The notes beneath the pieces are model-generated. The model was not told where the DNA came from. It ran no database searches and was given only the letters and a program-made list of their open reading frames with translations. From NCBI RefSeq assembly GCF_000382265.1, contig NZ_KB907978.1, positions 157,896 to 221,895 on the forward strand: a stretch of DNA of 64,000 nucleotides. The letters are read 5' to 3'. Of the stretch, positions 1 to 7,275 are shown piece after piece. This DNA is from Yoonia vestfoldensis DSM 16212. Its GTDB lineage: Bacteria > Pseudomonadota > Alphaproteobacteria > Rhodobacterales > Rhodobacteraceae. Position numbers and translations under genes: made by a program. The stretch's first letter is position 1. Each line of letters opens with the position of its first letter.

Positions 1-788
1 ACCCCAAACCGCGCATAGCGAATCGTTGTTTCCAGGGTTGCGGCATCGCCGCCATAGAGCCAGATCGCATCCGTCAGATTGGGTGCGCCCAGATTGCGGT
101 CGCCCATGCCCGCGTCGCCATGGCAAGCCGCGCAATTGTTGAGGAAGAGTTCACTGCCCGTAGCGGCCAGCATGGCGTCATGTTCCTGACCCGAAATCGC
201 CAGAACATGATTGACCACGGCGTCGATCTCTTCGTTCGACAGGATTTCGTCAAAGGCGGTCATCTGCGAATAGCGGGCATCCCAGTCTTCCTCGTTGCGG
301 ATGCCGTGGCGCACGGTATAGGCGATACTTTCAAAATCGCCGCCCCAGAGCCAGTCATCGTCCAGCAGGTTCGGATAGCCGACAGCCCCCGCTGCACCCG
401 ATCCGTGGCATTGCGAACAATTGTTGCGGAAGACCGCACCACCCGCCGAGCTGGCAAAGCGCATCAGTTCGGGGTTCTGATCCAGCGTTTCCAGATCGGC
501 ACTGGCCAGCTGCGCGAGGATCTCGCCATTGGCTTCCTCGAAACGGGCGATGTCCTCTGCCACTTCGGCACGCGTCGAATAGCCCAGAAGGCCCGATGTC
601 GCAGAACTGACCAGCGGCCATGCGGGATAGGCCACCGTATAGGCGATGCCCCAGATGATGGTGATGTAGAACGTCCACAGCCACCAGCGCGGCAAGGGGT
701 TGTTCAATTCCTTGATGCCGTCCCAGCTATGGCCTGTCGTGTCCGTGCCGGTGACGTCGTCAATGTCTTTTTCGTGCTTGCTGCTCAT
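1..788 (-). CDS. ccoP: cbb3-type cytochrome c oxidase subunit III (diheme), 3' end beyond window
   Basis: CcoP carries electrons from cytochrome c through two c-type hemes to the CcoN catalytic subunit of the high-affinity oxidase in the inner membrane. The reading frame starts at ATG 788 and stays open to the left edge, giving about 262 visible residues. A membrane segment near residues 36-60 (WWLWTFYITIIWGIAYT) anchors it. Two heme-binding motifs are visible, CSQCH at residues 124-128 and CAACH at 219-223. The start overlaps the ccoQ stop as ATGA, so the two are translationally coupled. The C-terminus is missing because the window ends. Confidence 0.97.
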   Translation of the reverse strand, partial: MSSKHEKDIDDVTGTDTTGHSWDGIKELNNPLPRWWLWTFYITIIWGIAYTVAYPAWPLVSSATSGLLGYSTRAEVAEDIARFEEANGEILAQLASADLETLDQNPELMRFASSAGGAVFRNNCSQCHGSGAAGAVGYPNLLDDDWLWGGDFESIAYTVRHGIRNEEDWDARYSQMTAFDEILSNEEIDAVVNHVLAISGQEHDAMLAATGSELFLNNCAACHGDAGMGDRNLGAPNLTDAIWLYGGDAATLETTIRYARFG

Positions 789-1003
789 GATTGCAGCTCC
801 TTTGTCTGGCAGGCACCGTCGGCGCAAGCATTCGCGCAGGCGGGCCGTTCCTCGTTACGGAAGGGGATGTTGGCCGTATCGGCATAAAGCTTGCGACTGC
901 CCGGCCGCAGCACCCAAAGGATCACGCCAAGAAAGAACGTGCCCATCCAGACGAGCAGCCAGTTGTCGGCGATCTGCTGCAAGAGAGATTGCGTTTCCAT
1001 CAT
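785..1003 (-). CDS. ccoQ: cbb3-type cytochrome c oxidase subunit CcoQ (FixQ)
   Basis: Small single-span subunit of 72 residues. One hydrophobic helix lies at about residues 11-30 (NWLLVWMGTFFLGVILWVL), followed by a polar tail with three cysteines near the C-terminus (CANACADGAC). CcoQ stabilises the CcoNOP complex in studied relatives. Two ATGs stand next to each other at the start, so the first residue is uncertain by one. It sits between ccoO (7 bp gap) and ccoP (ATGA overlap), as in the standard ccoNOQP operon. Identification rests on size, the helix and position, because the sequence itself is weakly conserved. Confidence 0.93.
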   Translation of the reverse strand: MMETQSLLQQIADNWLLVWMGTFFLGVILWVLRPGSRKLYADTANIPFRNEERPACANACADGACQTKELQS

Positions 1004-1010
1004 TGGCTCC

Positions 1011-1766
1011 TTAGCGGCTGGCGTCTGGGGTGAAGGTCGAGAAATCGACCGTCGTGCCGAGCATTTGCAGATAGGCGATCAGCGCATCCATTTCCGACAC
1101 GCCGGGGCGGCCGTCGAAATTGCGGATCTGCGCACCCGGATAGCGTTCGAGAAGATCGTCATAGGCATCGGTGTCCGGGTCGACCTGCGCAAGGACATCG
1201 GCAGCCGCCACCTCGATCATCTCTTCGGTATAGGGCACTCCGACGATCCGGTGCGTCGCGACAAGATCGGCGACGTGATCGGCGTTGATGTAGCTGTCCA
1301 GCAGATAGGCATAGCCCGGCATGATCGATTCCGGCACAACGCTGCGCGGCGCGCTAAGGTGATCAAGATGCCAAGCGTCGGAATATTTGCCACCCACGCG
1401 CGCCAGATCGGGCCCGGTGCGTTTGGACCCCCATTGGAACGGATGGTCATACATCGATTCCGCCGCCAGCGAATAATGGCCATAGCGTTCGACCTCGTCG
1501 CGCATCGGGCGGATCATCTGGCTGTGGCACACATAGCAACCTTCGCGGACGTAGACATCGCGCCCCGCAAGTTCGAGCGGGGAATAGGGGCGCACGCCTT
1601 CGACCTTTTCGATCGTGTTCTCGAGGTAGAAGAGCGGCACGATTTCCACCAACCCGCCGATCGCCACCACCACGAGGGAGGAAACGAGCAGCAATGTCGG
1701 CGAACGTTCAAGGATCGCATGTTTCGACAGAAAGCCTTTGACGGGCGAATTTGGTGTATCGTTCAT
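1011..1766 (-). CDS. ccoO: cbb3-type cytochrome c oxidase subunit II (monoheme)
   Basis: CcoO (FixO) is the membrane-anchored monoheme cytochrome c subunit. The 251-residue product has one membrane helix at about residues 24-48 and a single CYVCH heme motif at 77-81. The HSQMIRP sequence after it is characteristic of the family, and a methionine in the later IMPGY motif is the likely sixth heme ligand. It lies 12 bp downstream of ccoN. Length and motif order match complete CcoO proteins. Confidence 0.97.
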   Translation of the reverse strand: MNDTPNSPVKGFLSKHAILERSPTLLLVSSLVVVAIGGLVEIVPLFYLENTIEKVEGVRPYSPLELAGRDVYVREGCYVCHSQMIRPMRDEVERYGHYSLAAESMYDHPFQWGSKRTGPDLARVGGKYSDAWHLDHLSAPRSVVPESIMPGYAYLLDSYINADHVADLVATHRIVGVPYTEEMIEVAAADVLAQVDPDTDAYDDLLERYPGAQIRNFDGRPGVSEMDALIAYLQMLGTTVDFSTFTPDASR

Positions 1767-1778
1767 TTCTCTGGCCTC

Positions 1779-3374
1779 CTATTCAGCCGGCACGCCGACC
1801 GGGGCGGTGACTTTCACGCCACCCCTGATCGTCATGAAGATGTTCCAGGCCATGATTATCCCGCCGGTCAGGTACAGAACCCCGCCCAAGCCCCGTACAA
1901 CATACATTGGGAATTTGGCGGAAACGGTGTCGGCAAAGCTGTTCACGAGGAACCCGTTGGCATCGACTTCGCGCCACATCAGCCCTTCCATGATGCCGGT
2001 GACCCACATCGAGGCGGCGTAGAGGATGATGCCGATCGTGGCCAACCAGAAATGCCAGTTGATCGCGGACATCGAATACATCTGTGCGCGTCCCCAAAGT
2101 TTCGGTGTCAGGAAATAGAGTGCGGCAAAGGTGATCATGCCGTTCCAGCCCAAGGCACCCGAATGCACGTGCCCGATGGTCCAGTCGGTGTAATGCGACA
2201 GGCTGTTGACCGCGCGGATCGACATCATCGGCCCTTCAAAGGTCGACATACCGTAGAAGGCCAACGAGATAACCATCATGCGGATGATCGGGTCGGTGCG
2301 CAGCTTGTCCCAGGCCCCTTGCAGGGTCATCAGACCGTTGATCATGCCGCCCCAGCTTGGCATCCACAGGATGATCGAGAACACCATGCCGAGCGTCGAG
2401 GCCCAGTCAGGCAGCGCGGTATAGTGCAGATGGTGCGGACCCGCCCAGATATAAAGGAAAATCAGCGCCCAGAAGTGGATGATCGACAGCTTGTAGCTAA
2501 AGATCGGACGACCGGCCTGTTTGGGGACAAAGTAATACATCATCCCCAGGAAACCGGCGGTCAGGAAAAAGCCCACCGCGTTGTGGCCGTACCACCACTG
2601 CACCATCGCATCCTGCACGCCCGAAAAGACCTGCACGGATTTGCTGCCCCAGATACTGACGGGGATGGACAGGTTGTTGACGACATGCAGCATCGCCACG
2701 GTGACGATGAAGGCCAGCAGGAACCAGTTGGCGACATAGATGTGCCGTTCCTGCCGCTTGAACAACGTGCCCATGAACACCGCAAGAAAGGCGACCCAGA
2801 CAACCGTCAGCCAGATATCGATGTACCATTCAGGCTCGGCGTATTCCTTGGACTGCGTCGCCCCCAAAAGATAGCCGGTCGCGGCGAGCACGATGAACAG
2901 GTTGTAGCCCCAGAACACGAACCACGCGAGGTTCCCGCCCCACAACCGCGCGCCGCAGGTGCGTTGCACGATGTAGAAGGACGACATGATCAGCGCGTTG
3001 CCGCCAAAGGCGAAAATCACCGCCGACGTGTGCAACGGACGCAACCGCCCGAAATTGCCGAAGGGTTGGAGAAATTCGAAATTCAGCTGCGGGAATGCCA
3101 GTTGAAAGGCGATGATGACCCCGACCAGAAAGCCGACGACGCCCCAGAATGTCGTCGCCACCACACCGGCCCGGACGACATCGTCCATATAGCCCGTGGG
3201 CGCGGCCATGGCCGGTTGTTCCATCTGGCGCAGGACGCGGATGAACATTAACCCGGACACGCCCAGAATGATGATGGCATGCACGATGTAGGCCGTATCA
3301 CGCCCCCAGTTCGCCGCCATGGCCGCAAAAAGGGCGATCACCCCCAATGCGGCAAGTTTGAAATAATTCCCCAT
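1779..3374 (-). CDS. ccoN: cbb3-type cytochrome c oxidase subunit I (catalytic)
   Basis: Twelve-helix heme-copper oxidase subunit that reduces oxygen to water at a heme b3-CuB centre. Expected ligand regions are all present: [15 protein letters not shown] for the low-spin heme, [12 protein letters not shown] and [13 protein letters not shown] for CuB, and [13 protein letters not shown] for the hemes. I place the start at ATG 3374 (531 residues) because AAGGGG lies 6 bases upstream. An ATG at 3392 would add six residues but has no ribosome site. It leads the ccoNOQP operon, and the upstream region contains two FNR boxes, so induction at low oxygen is expected. Confidence 0.97.
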   Translation of the reverse strand: MGNYFKLAALGVIALFAAMAANWGRDTAYIVHAIIILGVSGLMFIRVLRQMEQPAMAAPTGYMDDVVRAGVVATTFWGVVGFLVGVIIAFQLAFPQLNFEFLQPFGNFGRLRPLHTSAVIFAFGGNALIMSSFYIVQRTCGARLWGGNLAWFVFWGYNLFIVLAATGYLLGATQSKEYAEPEWYIDIWLTVVWVAFLAVFMGTLFKRQERHIYVANWFLLAFIVTVAMLHVVNNLSIPVSIWGSKSVQVFSGVQDAMVQWWYGHNAVGFFLTAGFLGMMYYFVPKQAGRPIFSYKLSIIHFWALIFLYIWAGPHHLHYTALPDWASTLGMVFSIILWMPSWGGMINGLMTLQGAWDKLRTDPIIRMMVISLAFYGMSTFEGPMMSIRAVNSLSHYTDWTIGHVHSGALGWNGMITFAALYFLTPKLWGRAQMYSMSAINWHFWLATIGIILYAASMWVTGIMEGLMWREVDANGFLVNSFADTVSAKFPMYVVRGLGGVLYLTGGIIMAWNIFMTIRGGVKVTAPVGVPAE

Positions 3375-3458
3375 GGAATTCCCCTTATCCATCGCGCCGG
3401 AACACGGCCCGATCCTTTGTCGATGATGGGGTTATGCGAATATCCGCCGATGCGGTCG

Positions 3459-3472
3459 TTGATGTGGATCAA
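3459..3472. promoter_or_regulatory. FNR/FnrL box, perfect consensus
   Basis: The 14-mer TTGATGTGGATCAA is an exact match to the FNR consensus TTGAT-N4-ATCAA. It lies 85 bp upstream of the ccoN start and is positioned to activate ccoNOQP at low oxygen. The likely ligand, FnrL, is encoded about 2 kb away. Confidence 0.88.
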
Positions 3473-3480
3473 CCCCTCGC

Positions 3481-3494
3481 TTGACATGGATCAA
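3481..3494. promoter_or_regulatory. FNR/FnrL box, one mismatch
   Basis: TTGACATGGATCAA differs from the FNR consensus at one position. Its centre is 22 bp, about two helical turns, from the perfect box at 3459. It lies 97 bp upstream of the divergent stress-protein start, so one box may serve each direction. Confidence 0.8.
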
Positions 3495-3591
3495 GACATG
3501 CAACCGCATCGCGCGGCATACAGAGGACAAGGAGCGGTTTGCGCGAACGATCGCCCCCTGACAATGCTTGTGACGGGGAAGGGCCAGACCG

Positions 3592-4425
3592 ATGGCATAC
3601 AAGATCATTTCGACCGTTCTGACGGATAGCGACGAGTCGACAGAAGGGCTCGACGCCGCGATCACGCTGGCTGCGCGGCTTGATACGCATCTGGAGATTT
3701 TCGTCGTCACCATCTGCCACAGCGAGACGAACACCTATTACATGGGCGCCGAGGCGCTGACGATCGAACGCCAGACGCGCGACGCCATGGCCGAACGCGC
3801 AAAGCTGGACGCTTGGGTCAACAACCGGATGCAGGGTGAACCGATCCGCTGGGCGCTCCAATCGGCGACGGTGCAGGGGCCTGCGCTGACCGCCTATCTG
3901 GCGCGCAAGCTGCGGTTTTGCGATCTGGTCGTGCTGCCGCGCCCCTATCAGGACAATCCCGACGCGGAAGCGCTGGTCGAGGCGTGCCTATTCGCCGCCG
4001 AACGACCCGTGCTGATGATCCCCAAGGGCTGCAAGGCCCCTGATGCCGGCGGCCATATCCTGATGGGCTGGAACGACGGGGCCGAGGCGCTGGCCGCCGC
4101 ACGGGCCGCGCTGCCCTTGCTGCAACAAGCTGATGTCGCCGATATCTGCATCATCGACCCGCCGATGCATGCCGCCGACAGGTCTGATCCAGGTGGTGCG
4201 ATGGCACAATACCTGATGCGGCACGGCACGCGGTCAGAGGTCGCGGTGCTGGCCAAAACTGAACCGCATGTGGGCGAAATCCTGCTGCGCCGCGCCCGCG
4301 AAGTCGGCGCGCAACTGATCGTCAGCGGTGCCTACAGTCATTCACGCCTGCGCGAAGCGGTCTTTGGCGGGGCCACCCGCAGCCTGCTGGAACGCGCCGA
4401 CCGGCCGATCCTGATGTCACGCTAG
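3592..4425 (+). CDS. universal stress protein, tandem UspA domains
   Basis: Cytoplasmic 277-residue protein with two Usp domains, about residues 1-145 and 150-277. The second ends in GAYSHSRLREAVFGGATRSLL, which resembles the ATP-binding G-x2-G-x9-G-[ST] loop of the family. The first domain lacks a clear loop. Tandem Usp proteins next to FNR-controlled oxidase genes are common in alphaproteobacteria and are linked to survival under low oxygen, but the exact role is unknown. It is divergent from ccoN and shares the two FNR boxes. The start ATG 3592 follows GGGGAAGGG within about 15 bases. Confidence 0.93.
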   Translation: MAYKIISTVLTDSDESTEGLDAAITLAARLDTHLEIFVVTICHSETNTYYMGAEALTIERQTRDAMAERAKLDAWVNNRMQGEPIRWALQSATVQGPALTAYLARKLRFCDLVVLPRPYQDNPDAEALVEACLFAAERPVLMIPKGCKAPDAGGHILMGWNDGAEALAAARAALPLLQQADVADICIIDPPMHAADRSDPGGAMAQYLMRHGTRSEVAVLAKTEPHVGEILLRRAREVGAQLIVSGAYSHSRLREAVFGGATRSLLERADRPILMSR

Positions 4426-4761
4426 GGCGGGGCTACGCCCTGCCTCTGGTACGCTGATCGTTGCGTCACAGAATGAAGGCACAGGCTTTTTGACATTTGG
4501 ACCAGGTGCATAGGGAACGAATGCCATCTGCTGATAGCTCCATATCGCGAGCCTTTCGCCGGGCAGCGCGGCAAGTGCGTGATGCTCATGTTTGAACATT
4601 TCGCCAAAGAGGATGTCGGCGGACCGCAGGTAGTCGGACGCTGATGACATGAAGGTCTTCACTCCGAACATGCAAGCGGGTTCATCCATTGCCCGCAGTG
4701 CGACACGCATGGCAGTCGCCGTCCCAAGCTCTGCAATCGCGATGAAAACGAACGCCGACAT
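4417..4761 (-). CDS. hypothetical protein, hydrophobic N-terminus
   Basis: I do not recognise this product of 114 residues (ATG 4761; a GTG at 4764 is possible). Residues 1-20 are hydrophobic (MSAFVFIAIAELGTATAM) and could be a signal or anchor. The rest is mixed with no clear motif; it contains two adjacent histidines (KHEHHALAAL). No convincing ribosome site is seen. It lies 21 bp after a small membrane protein on the same strand, and its last codons overlap the end of the converging stress gene. Base composition here is visibly less GC-rich than the neighbours, so both genes may be acquired. A chance frame cannot be excluded. Confidence 0.5.
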   Translation of the reverse strand: MSAFVFIAIAELGTATAMRVALRAMDEPACMFGVKTFMSSASDYLRSADILFGEMFKHEHHALAALPGERLAIWSYQQMAFVPYAPGPNVKKPVPSFCDATISVPEAGRSPALA

Positions 4762-4782
4762 CACACCGATCAGCGCAGAGCT

Positions 4783-5007
4783 TCATCTCGAACTGTGGCG
4801 CGTACGTCCGATGGCGATCACCGAGAGTGCGCCTGCAACCATCGCCGGGATCATTAGAAAGGGAATCGCATCTACGACATTAAATGCGAATAGGTAGGCT
4901 ACCCCTGTCAGAAATACGAAGGCTGGGGCGGCCCCCGCGCCGATCGCAACGACTATTGCAACGGTCAGGTGAAGTGTAAGTGCCGCAATCAACAGTCTGC
5001 CAGACAT
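4783..5007 (-). CDS. small membrane protein, unknown function
   Basis: A 74-residue product starting at ATG 5007, preceded by AAGGG with 6-base spacing. Two or three hydrophobic stretches are visible, about residues 4-24 (LLIAALTLHLTVAIVVAIGAG), 25-44 and 47-66, followed by a short basic tail (RTRHSSR). No family is recognised. It is probably co-transcribed with the downstream unknown gene and lies in the same lower-GC patch between a stress gene and fnrL. The hydrophobic pattern makes it more likely real than its neighbour. Confidence 0.55.
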   Translation of the reverse strand: MSGRLLIAALTLHLTVAIVVAIGAGAAPAFVFLTGVAYLFAFNVVDAIPFLMIPAMVAGALSVIAIGRTRHSSR

Positions 5008-5047
5008 GGAGCCCTTACGAGGTCGGAGAGAACCTCGATCTACGGGA

Positions 5048-5773
5048 TTACGAATACACTTCCTCACCGGTTTCGGCCTTCAGCGCCTCGAGGTCGGGCA
5101 CCGTGATGTCGCGGCGGTCGTCGAAGGCGATGATGCCGTCCTTCTTCAGCGCGGTCATCTGGCGGCTGACGGTCTCGATGGTCAGGCCAAGGTAATTCGC
5201 CATCGTCTCGCGCGTGATCGGCAGGATGAACGCGACCTGCGCATGGGCGCCGGGTTTCAGCTTCACCATGCGCGTGGCGATCATGTAAAGCAGCGAGGCG
5301 ATCTTTTCGCGCGCGGTCTTGCGGCCCAGCACCAGCATCCATTCGCGCGCCGCGTCCAGTTCATCCAGCGTCATTTCCAGCAGGCGCTGGCCGACATGCG
5401 GGGTCTGTTCGATCAGCTTCTCGAACGGTTTGCGCCGGAAACAGCACAGCATCAGGTCAGTTTCCGCGACGATGTCGTTGTCAATCGTCTCTCGGTTGGG
5501 GCGTCCCATAAAATCGGCAGGCAGCAGCAGGCCCACCATCTGCACCCGGCCGTCGGGCATGGTGCGCGTCAGGCTGGCGACACCCGACACGATCGATCCG
5601 ACGAATTCCAGAGGATCACCGGCGAAGAACACCGTCTGGCCCGCCGCAAACGAACGATAATACTTGATCTGTTCCAACAGACCAATTTCGTCAGGTTCGC
5701 ATTTGGAACAGACTGCGTTGTAACGGATGGGACAATCCGTACATGACTTCATGTTCGGGACGGCAAGCGTCAT
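5048..5773 (-). CDS. fnrL: FnrL-type oxygen-sensing transcription regulator (Crp/Fnr family)
   Basis: FnrL activates oxidase, heme and photosynthesis-type genes when oxygen is low. The 241-residue protein has the N-terminal cysteines of an oxygen-labile [4Fe-4S] cluster (C11, C14, C22, C25) plus a central CC pair at about residues 111-112. A cNMP-like beta barrel follows. The C-terminal helix-turn-helix has TRETMANYLGLTIETVSRQM, whose E-x2-SR matches residues that read TTGAT in FNR. The start is ATG 5773, preceded by AGGA; longer frames upstream have no support. The two FNR boxes at 3459 and 3481 are obvious local targets. Confidence 0.95.
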   Translation of the reverse strand: MTLAVPNMKSCTDCPIRYNAVCSKCEPDEIGLLEQIKYYRSFAAGQTVFFAGDPLEFVGSIVSGVASLTRTMPDGRVQMVGLLLPADFMGRPNRETIDNDIVAETDLMLCCFRRKPFEKLIEQTPHVGQRLLEMTLDELDAAREWMLVLGRKTAREKIASLLYMIATRMVKLKPGAHAQVAFILPITRETMANYLGLTIETVSRQMTALKKDGIIAFDDRRDITVPDLEALKAETGEEVYS

Positions 5774-5887
5774 CAATTTTTTCCTGGTCGGTATGGCTGG
5801 GGGGGATGATGCATCAAAACCAGCGCTTAATCCATGATCAATTTGAAAACCGCGACTGGGGCCGGCCCCGCAGCACCGCATGAACAC

Positions 5888-6778
5888 TTATCGGCGCGGC
5901 GTGTCCCACCGGCGCAGCATCCAGTACCATTGGTCAGGATGCGCCATGATCCGCGCCGACAGGCTGTCGTTGAAGGCCTGCGTCATGGTCACCGGATCGC
6001 TGTGCGGGATCGGCGCCTCGAACATGACATCAAAGGTTTCGCCGTCCGGGCGGCGCAACCCATAGGCTGGCACCATCGGCAGGTCGTACTTCAATGCCAG
6101 TTCCGCCGCCGCAAGCGAGGTCAGCGCGGGATGTCCGAGAAACGACAGCGCCGTCCCCTCGGCCTGCTTTTCATCCAGCAGGATCGCCATGAACCCGCCT
6201 GCGCGCAGGTGGCGCACCAGCGATTTTGTCCCTGACCGGCCCGTCTCAAGGATCGGCATGCCGCCTGCTTCGATACCTGCGCGCAGGCGGCGCTGATAAT
6301 GCGGATTGGGCTGGCGCCGATAGATTGCGCCGGTTTCCATGCCGCGCGCCTTGAGCACGGCGCGCACGGCTTCCCATTGCCCGAAATGGCCCGAGACGAT
6401 CAACGCGCCCTTGCCTGCGTCGCGCGCGGCCTCGAGCGCGGTCAAGCCCGGCCCGTCGGCATGAAACTTGTCGTGGCGGGACTGGAATTCTGCACAATGA
6501 TAAATCTCGAACAGGGTCTGCCCCATAGCGCGCCCCATAGCCTGCCCGAGTGTTGCCCGCGCCCTGCGATCCATCGCGGGGAACACGCGCAGCACCTGCT
6601 TGTCAAACCGCCAACGGGCGGGCGGAAACCAGCGCATCACGAAACCGATGGCGGACCCCAAGGCCCGGGACCGTTTGTCGAACCGTCGCGCGCGCGACCA
6701 TGTCAGGACGGACAGCAGCGGAACATACCGAAACTGGTTCCAAGCGTATCTGAGGGGGCGGCGCATCATGGCCGTCAT
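5888..6778 (-). CDS. lysophospholipid/lipid A-type acyltransferase (HtrB/LpxL-like)
   Basis: Inner-membrane acyltransferase of 296 residues in the LpxL/HtrB superfamily, which transfers fatty acids to lipid A or a related lipid. The catalytic H-x4-E motif is visible as SGHFGQWEA, followed by AIYRRQPNPHYQ and LLDEKQAEGTALSFLG, which fit the family's acceptor-binding blocks. The start is set at ATG 6778 (MTAMMRRPLRYAWNQF); further ATGs at 6769 and 6766 are possible. An upstream extension is low complexity and arginine-rich and is not credible. The exact substrate is not determined. Confidence 0.88.
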   Translation of the reverse strand: MTAMMRRPLRYAWNQFRYVPLLSVLTWSRARRFDKRSRALGSAIGFVMRWFPPARWRFDKQVLRVFPAMDRRARATLGQAMGRAMGQTLFEIYHCAEFQSRHDKFHADGPGLTALEAARDAGKGALIVSGHFGQWEAVRAVLKARGMETGAIYRRQPNPHYQRRLRAGIEAGGMPILETGRSGTKSLVRHLRAGGFMAILLDEKQAEGTALSFLGHPALTSLAAAELALKYDLPMVPAYGLRRPDGETFDVMFEAPIPHSDPVTMTQAFNDSLSARIMAHPDQWYWMLRRWDTPRR

Positions 6779-6866
6779 GTGACGGGTCGGCACCGCCTTG
6801 CCAAGGGCCAAACTGCATCGGGCGCGGCAAGTGGCCGATGCCACCAGCGAAGGCGCAGCGCGAATG

Positions 6867-7256
6867 TCAGCAGATGGTGCAGCCTTGTGCGGCGCTCGGC
6901 GCAACAGGCGTGTAGCCTTCACCCAGAACCCGCAGCATACCGCCTGAGATATCGATGACCGGGACATCCGTGATTGCGGCGATCTGCCGCGCCGCGCGCG
7001 AGGTGCGGTTGCCCGACCGGCAGATCAGCGCGATGCTTTGCCCGTCCTGCAACAGCGGGGCTATCGCTGCCAGAAAACTCTCGGCATCGCGGTAACTGTG
7101 CAGCAAGGCCCCGTCGATCACGCCGGTCTGCTGCCATTCGTCCGGTTCGCGGATATCGACCAGCAGGACATTCGGATCGCTGGCAAGGGCCTGCCCCGAC
7201 GGTGCCGCCGTGAACAGGTTGTCCTGTGCCGCAGCCGGACCTTGCGCCAGGGCCAA
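6867..7256 (-). CDS. rhodanese-like domain protein, N-terminus probably frameshifted
   Basis: Single rhodanese domain with active-site loop CRSGNRTSRA, predicted to handle sulfane sulfur. It ends in GCTIC, an extra cysteine pair. The frame as given starts at TTG 7256 with no ribosome site. Twenty-nine bases upstream, ATG 7285 overlaps the nrdJ stop and begins MRLIAALCV, the start of a convincing signal peptide, but in a different frame. The body frame continues LALAQGPAAAQ, a normal signal-peptide end. One missing base near 7257-7262 would join them into an exported protein of about 139 residues. Either a sequencing error or a real lesion explains this. Confidence 0.8.
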   Translation of the reverse strand: MALAQGPAAAQDNLFTAAPSGQALASDPNVLLVDIREPDEWQQTGVIDGALLHSYRDAESFLAAIAPLLQDGQSIALICRSGNRTSRAARQIAAITDVPVIDISGGMLRVLGEGYTPVAPSAAQGCTIC

Positions 7257-7275
7257 GGCACGCAGAGAGCCGCGA

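Noticed and set aside
891..3251. A very long plus-strand frame opposite ccoO and ccoN
   Set aside because: It is the mirror of strong coding sequence on the minus strand; its composition is rich in H, R, D and Q with no domain, the usual shadow in GC-rich DNA.
4424..4441. AGGGCG/CGCCCT hairpin after the tandem Usp gene as terminator
   Set aside because: Six-base stem without a T run, lying within the end of the converging unknown gene.
5827..5845. Possible FNR box upstream of fnrL (TTAATCCATGATCAA)
   Set aside because: Only the right half matches; the left half is out of register by one base.
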